A stretch of DNA of 64,000 nt, from the NCBI RefSeq assembly GCF_016858305.2, contig NZ_CP074436.1:3616001-3680000 (forward strand), given 5' to 3'. The translations under genes were made by a program, and so were the position numbers. Below the pieces are notes generated by a model. It was not told the origin of the DNA, searched no databases, and was given only the letters and a program-made list of their open reading frames with translations. Shown here piece after piece: positions 60,454 to 64,000 of the stretch; position 1 is the first letter of the stretch, and each line of letters starts with the position of its first letter. Source of the stretch: Polaribacter sp. Q13. GTDB lineage: Bacteria; Bacteroidota; Bacteroidia; Flavobacteriales; Flavobacteriaceae.

Positions 60454-62100
60454 TTAACTTAAAATAGTTGGAAGGAAATAACTTAATACAACTATAAAAA
60501 CAAAAAAAGCGACAAGAATATATACTTCTTTTATCATGAAATCTTCTTTTTTAATGCTTACATTAAAATTGGAAATACGTTTTACTTCTGTGCTACGTGT
60601 AAATGCACTAACAGTATAGGCAACTACCAATGCAATTATTACGCCCGTAAAGTTTAGCCAAATCCAAAAAATGTTAAATCCTAAATCTATATGAAACAAT
60701 TCTTGAATGGTTTTAGAAAATATAAGGTTGATTAATACGGCAGATATAATTGCAGCATTCATACCAATGTGATTTACTTTTTTAGAAAAGAAAGCCAAAA
60801 AGAACGTCACTAATACTGGCCCGTAAAATACAGAACCAATTGCGTTAATTATTTCTATCACCGCACTTTTACTTCCTCCAAAAAGAAAGGCTGCAGCAAT
60901 ACAAATTACACCCCAAAATACAACTGATCCTTTAGAAATTAACATGTATTTTTTATTGCTTAATTTTTTGGTTCCTCTGTTAAAGAAATCTTCTACAGTT
61001 ACTGCAGATAAAGAATTAACAGTAGAACTTAAAGAAGACATTGCTGCCGATAAAATACCTACCATTAAAATACCAATTAAACCATGAGGCAAATATTTCA
61101 TGATAAAAACAGGAATCATTAAATCTGCTTTTACACCATGCGTTGCAAATTCTTCTGGAAAATATTTTTGGGTAGTCATGGCTATTTCTTCTAAGAAACC
61201 TGGAGCTTGTGTTATTAAGCCACCAATTACTAACCCCATAATACAATAGATTAAAACGACAGGGAATCTTAAAAGTCCGTTGGCTAGTAAAAGTTGTTTA
61301 ATGGTTTTTTCATCTTTAGCAGATAACATTCTTTGTGCTTGTGTTTGGTCGCAACCATAATAAGAAGCATATAAAAAGAAACCACCAATAATCATTGGTA
61401 ACAAACCATATTCGTTTCCTTCACCAATTCCTAGATTATAGTCGATTACTTTTAACCTTTCAGGATCAAAACCATTTGGCAAACCACCATGTTCTTGTAA
61501 AAGAGTCCAACCGAAATATAAGCATATAATTAAACCTGCGAAGAGAATAATCATCTGTATAGCATCTCCCCAAACTACGGCTTTCATGCCGCCTTGCCAA
61601 GAATAGATAATAGTAATAACACTAATTATTAAAATGGTGTACATAAAATCGATGTCTAAAACCGCTTGTAAAATAATGGCAATAGTATACACCATAACAC
61701 CTGTACCCAATGCACGACTTATCTGAAAAACAATACTTAAAATTAAACGTGTAGAAGTACTAAAACGCTTTTCTACAAACTCATAAATACTAACGACTCC
61801 AGACCTAAATAAAGGCGGAATTATAACAATCATAATAAAAATCATTGCCAAAGGAACGGCAAACTCAAAGGTTAACCATTTCATTCCTCCACCTAATTTT
61901 AAGCCAACAAAAGCGGGTGCAGAAATAAAACTGATGGCAGATAATTGTGTAGCCATTGTAGATAAACTCAAAGGAAACCATCCCATGCTTTTGCCTCCTA
62001 AAAAATAATCTTTTGAGTCTTTATTGTCTTTAAAGAAGAAACCCATTCCTAAAAAGAAAATGATATAAAATATTACGATACTATAATCTAGCCAATTCAT
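60454..62100 (-). CDS. Sodium:solute symporter (SSS family)
   Basis: 548 residues with about thirteen or fourteen transmembrane helices. The SSS hallmarks YFLGGKSMGWFPLSLS and MATQLSAISFISAPAFVG are near the N-terminus, and GILSAAMSSLSSTVNSLSAV, the second Na-site region, near the middle. It would bring a solute across the inner membrane with sodium. Its position between the GH63-like hydrolase and glycerate kinase suggests a hexosyl-glycerate or a related glycoside as cargo. Confidence 0.92.
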   Translation of the reverse strand: MNWLDYSIVIFYIIFFLGMGFFFKDNKDSKDYFLGGKSMGWFPLSLSTMATQLSAISFISAPAFVGLKLGGGMKWLTFEFAVPLAMIFIMIVIIPPLFRSGVVSIYEFVEKRFSTSTRLILSIVFQISRALGTGVMVYTIAIILQAVLDIDFMYTILIISVITIIYSWQGGMKAVVWGDAIQMIILFAGLIICLYFGWTLLQEHGGLPNGFDPERLKVIDYNLGIGEGNEYGLLPMIIGGFFLYASYYGCDQTQAQRMLSAKDEKTIKQLLLANGLLRFPVVLIYCIMGLVIGGLITQAPGFLEEIAMTTQKYFPEEFATHGVKADLMIPVFIMKYLPHGLIGILMVGILSAAMSSLSSTVNSLSAVTVEDFFNRGTKKLSNKKYMLISKGSVVFWGVICIAAAFLFGGSKSAVIEIINAIGSVFYGPVLVTFFLAFFSKKVNHIGMNAAIISAVLINLIFSKTIQELFHIDLGFNIFWIWLNFTGVIIALVVAYTVSAFTRSTEVKRISNFNVSIKKEDFMIKEVYILVAFFVFIVVLSYFLPTILS

Positions 62101-62123
62101 AATCAGTTTGTTTTTATGTGAAT

Positions 62124-63428
62124 TTAATTTTTAAGCATATCTATTAATAAAGCGGCACTCCAAGAAAAATGATTACCTCCATAACCTGCTTTACCCTCTT
62201 TATGCATTTCTTTTCTAGAATCGAAATATTCATAAAAGCCATTTTTTTCAATCATATCTATAGAATCTTGTTTTACACGTTTAGAGATATCATTATAGCC
62301 ATATTCTTTTAATCCGTTAAAAAGCATCCAATTTAAATTGATCCAAACAGGACCTCTCCAGTATTTTTTAGGATTAAAACGATCACTTGTTGGATCGAAA
62401 GAAGCACATAGATATTGGTTCTCATTACCAAATTTTTCTAGCATAACATTTACCATTCTTTCTGCTCTTTCTTTTGATGGAATACCAGCAAATAAAGGTG
62501 AAAATGATGATGATGATAAATATCGTAAAGGTTTTTCGTTTCTTAAATCATAATGAATATAAGCGCCTATTTCTTCATCAAATAATTTGTTGTTAAACGA
62601 TTCTTTACTTTTTGCTTGCCATTTCTCTAACTGTGCTACTTTATCACTGTTATCTCCAAGAAATTTATACAAAGCGATTAAACTCTGGTTAGATTTTATA
62701 AGCATTGCGTTAAACAATGGATCTTGAACTAAAAAAGGCGATAATTCTGCTATTTTTTCATCACTATAATTATTCGCTTTAGCAATTTCTATAATATGTA
62801 AATAATGATCGTATTCTCTTTTAGACGGACGTTGAGCTGCATCTACATGCGTGGTGTCTCTTCTTTCAAAAGTATATTCTGGCGGATTCATGGTTGCCCA
62901 AATATCATCCCAAATAGGAGAGTTGTCTGTACCAGATTCCCAATTATGATAAATATAAACTAATCCTTCGTTCTGTGGGTCTCTATTTTTATAAAAATAT
63001 TGGTGATTAAAATATACTTTATCAATTACAGTTTCAATATATTTTAAAGAAGCTTCTTTATTTGTACTTATTTTATACATTTCTTCTAACACAAAACCTG
63101 TTACGGGTGGTTGTGTCATTCCTGTAGATTTATATTTTTTTGATGCTAATGGATGTAGGTCTGAACGATGAAAGTCTGGCCCAGGAAAATAACTATCATT
63201 ATCTGTATGAAATACAATATGTGGTATAAATCCGTTTCCCCATTGAGCATCTAATAAGGTTTCTATTTCTTTTTCTGCTTTTGGCATATCAAAATGTGCA
63301 AAACCGATGGCTATAAAACCAGAATCCCATTTCCATTGAAAAGGATATAAATTAGCACAGGGAATACTAAAACTTCCTGTCCAGTTATTATTAAGTACTT
63401 CTATTGCTTGTTTTTCTAATTTGTTCAT
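62124..63428 (-). CDS. GH63-like glycoside hydrolase (mannosylglycerate/glucosylglycerate hydrolase candidate)
   Basis: 434 residues, no signal peptide, so cytoplasmic. (alpha/alpha)6-barrel proteins of this size in GH63 include mannosylglycerate and glucosylglycerate hydrolases. FQWKWDSGFIAIGFAHFD, HNWESGTDNSPIWDD with candidate acid Asp168, and the C-terminal GFYEYFDSRKEMH with candidate base Glu400, followed by NHFSWSAALLIDML, fit this group. Alternative readings are a trehalase-like or other alpha-glucosidase. The glycerate kinase neighbour favours a hexosyl-glycerate substrate. Confidence 0.8.
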   Translation of the reverse strand: MNKLEKQAIEVLNNNWTGSFSIPCANLYPFQWKWDSGFIAIGFAHFDMPKAEKEIETLLDAQWGNGFIPHIVFHTDNDSYFPGPDFHRSDLHPLASKKYKSTGMTQPPVTGFVLEEMYKISTNKEASLKYIETVIDKVYFNHQYFYKNRDPQNEGLVYIYHNWESGTDNSPIWDDIWATMNPPEYTFERRDTTHVDAAQRPSKREYDHYLHIIEIAKANNYSDEKIAELSPFLVQDPLFNAMLIKSNQSLIALYKFLGDNSDKVAQLEKWQAKSKESFNNKLFDEEIGAYIHYDLRNEKPLRYLSSSSFSPLFAGIPSKERAERMVNVMLEKFGNENQYLCASFDPTSDRFNPKKYWRGPVWINLNWMLFNGLKEYGYNDISKRVKQDSIDMIEKNGFYEYFDSRKEMHKEGKAGYGGNHFSWSAALLIDMLKN

Positions 63429-63529
63429 ATTTAAAAATGGATTATAATAATTTAAAAACTCACTATTCAGATGTTACTTAGAATAGTGAGTAACCTAAAA
63501 ATGAAACTTATTTATAAAAGGTTGGGGGA

Positions 63530-64000
63530 TTAAAAATTAAGGGTTGCTGTTACAAACATTCTTCTTGGTAGAATTGGTCTTCCGTTAAAAAATTCGGCAT
63601 CACCAGATTGGTTTACATTCCTTGGATCTCCTTCTGTAATACCAGAACTATCAAATAAGTTAAAGAAAGAGACACCTATTCTTAAGTTTTCTTGGCTGTC
63701 TTCCGATTTATTTAAACCAAAGGTGTAACCTGCACCTAATCTAACAATGTTTATTGCTTCTAACTCTACGTTGTTGTTATCTGCAGCAAACTTTTTTCCT
63801 GTATGATTTAAAGAAAGCAGCGCATCAAAACTATTATTGTCATAGTTTAAACCTAAACTTGCTAGGAAATTAGGTTGTCTTGCTAATTTATTACCAACAT
63901 TAATTTCTGTAGATCCACCATTTTCTAAATCTTCATCAATGTTTTTTGTAATTTCATGTTCTTGGTAAGTAGCAGTACCTCTAAAATCTAAATGATCTGC
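63530..64000 (-). CDS. TonB-dependent receptor, C-terminus only
   Basis: Open on the reverse strand from the window edge to a TAA at 63530-63532, about 156 residues of the C-terminal end. It closes FFNGRPILPRRMFVTATLNF after ...SSGITEGDPRNVNQSG, which is typical of the last strands of TonB-dependent receptors with a carboxypeptidase-like N-terminus. It lies 101 bases upstream of the GH63-like gene on the same strand and would import the substrate across the outer membrane. The rest lies outside the window. Confidence 0.85.
   Translation of the reverse strand, partial: ADHLDFRGTATYQEHEITKNIDEDLENGGSTEINVGNKLARQPNFLASLGLNYDNNSFDALLSLNHTGKKFAADNNNVELEAINIVRLGAGYTFGLNKSEDSQENLRIGVSFFNLFDSSGITEGDPRNVNQSGDAEFFNGRPILPRRMFVTATLNF

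Noticed and set aside
1-64000. CRISPR arrays, tRNA/rRNA genes, prophage or intact IS elements
   Set aside because: No regular repeat-spacer pattern, no cloverleaf sequence, and no transposase, integrase or phage structural gene was recognised.

Overview
The window is a chromosomal segment of a marine-type member of the Flavobacteriaceae (Bacteroidota), probably Polaribacter, Tenacibaculum or a relative. Support for this: very AT-rich sequence; many families almost confined to Bacteroidota (DUF4293, DUF1684, DUF1599, DUF2480, DUF3078, DUF2797, GH3, the 632-residue PurF-like protein, TonB-dependent receptors); Rho with a long low-complexity N-terminal insert; weak Shine-Dalgarno signals; and many copies of the Bacteroidota -7 promoter element TAnnTTTG. 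I see no rRNA, tRNA, prophage, CRISPR array or intact insertion sequence. Genus is an inference.

Layout. 1-6.3 kb: DUF1684 lipoprotein (cut by the window edge), an MFS exporter, an S15-type peptidase lipoprotein, rho, and a DUF4293 membrane protein. 6.5-10 kb: a signalling locus of NarL-type response regulator, lipoprotein with an internally duplicated domain, and TPR histidine kinase. 10-13.7 kb: phosphodiesterase, truA, an ABC exporter and an Ala-rich lipoprotein. 13.7-20.8 kb: c-di-AMP cyclase, an ExbD-like protein, folP, LOG, DUF1599, a lipoprotein, a DoxX-like membrane protein and a CLC antiporter with fluoride-clade signatures. 21-29.3 kb: crotonase, aroA, queA, rlmN, LURP-one-like and MORN-repeat proteins, and polyprenyl synthase. 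29.3-39.5 kb: TonB receptor, GH3 ligase-like protein, DUF2797, VWA protein, a LytS/LytTR-type two-component pair and a gamma-carbonic anhydrase-like protein. 39.6-49.5 kb: tandem Spy-like secreted proteins, MscS channel, Dus, a large zinc metalloprotease, PurF-like amidotransferase and a PfkB kinase. 49.5-59.3 kb: SufE, SufT, DUF2480, two DUF3078 proteins, a CorC-like protein, VIT1-like protein, HflX, an EEP-family phosphatase/nuclease and glycerophosphodiesterase. 59.3-64 kb: glycerate kinase, SSS symporter, GH63-like hydrolase and the C-terminus of a TonB receptor.

The most coherent functional unit is the last one. Outer-membrane receptor, sodium symporter, cytoplasmic GH63-like hydrolase and glycerate kinase together suggest uptake and breakdown of a hexosyl-glycerate such as mannosylglycerate (red-algal digeneaside) or glucosylglycerate. 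The most unusual non-coding content is a dense set of short interspersed repeats in the intergenic spaces. These include four copies of a ~75-90 bp hairpin element (one carrying a second repeat nested inside it) and partial copies of at least five other families. Two hairpins with terminator features sit between divergent genes where no annotated transcript should end, and may mark small RNAs. Two tandem Spy-like genes each carry a terminator whose stems differ by compensatory base changes.

Protein family calls come from recognising motifs by eye. Promoters, small RNAs and repeat families are pattern-based and untested.
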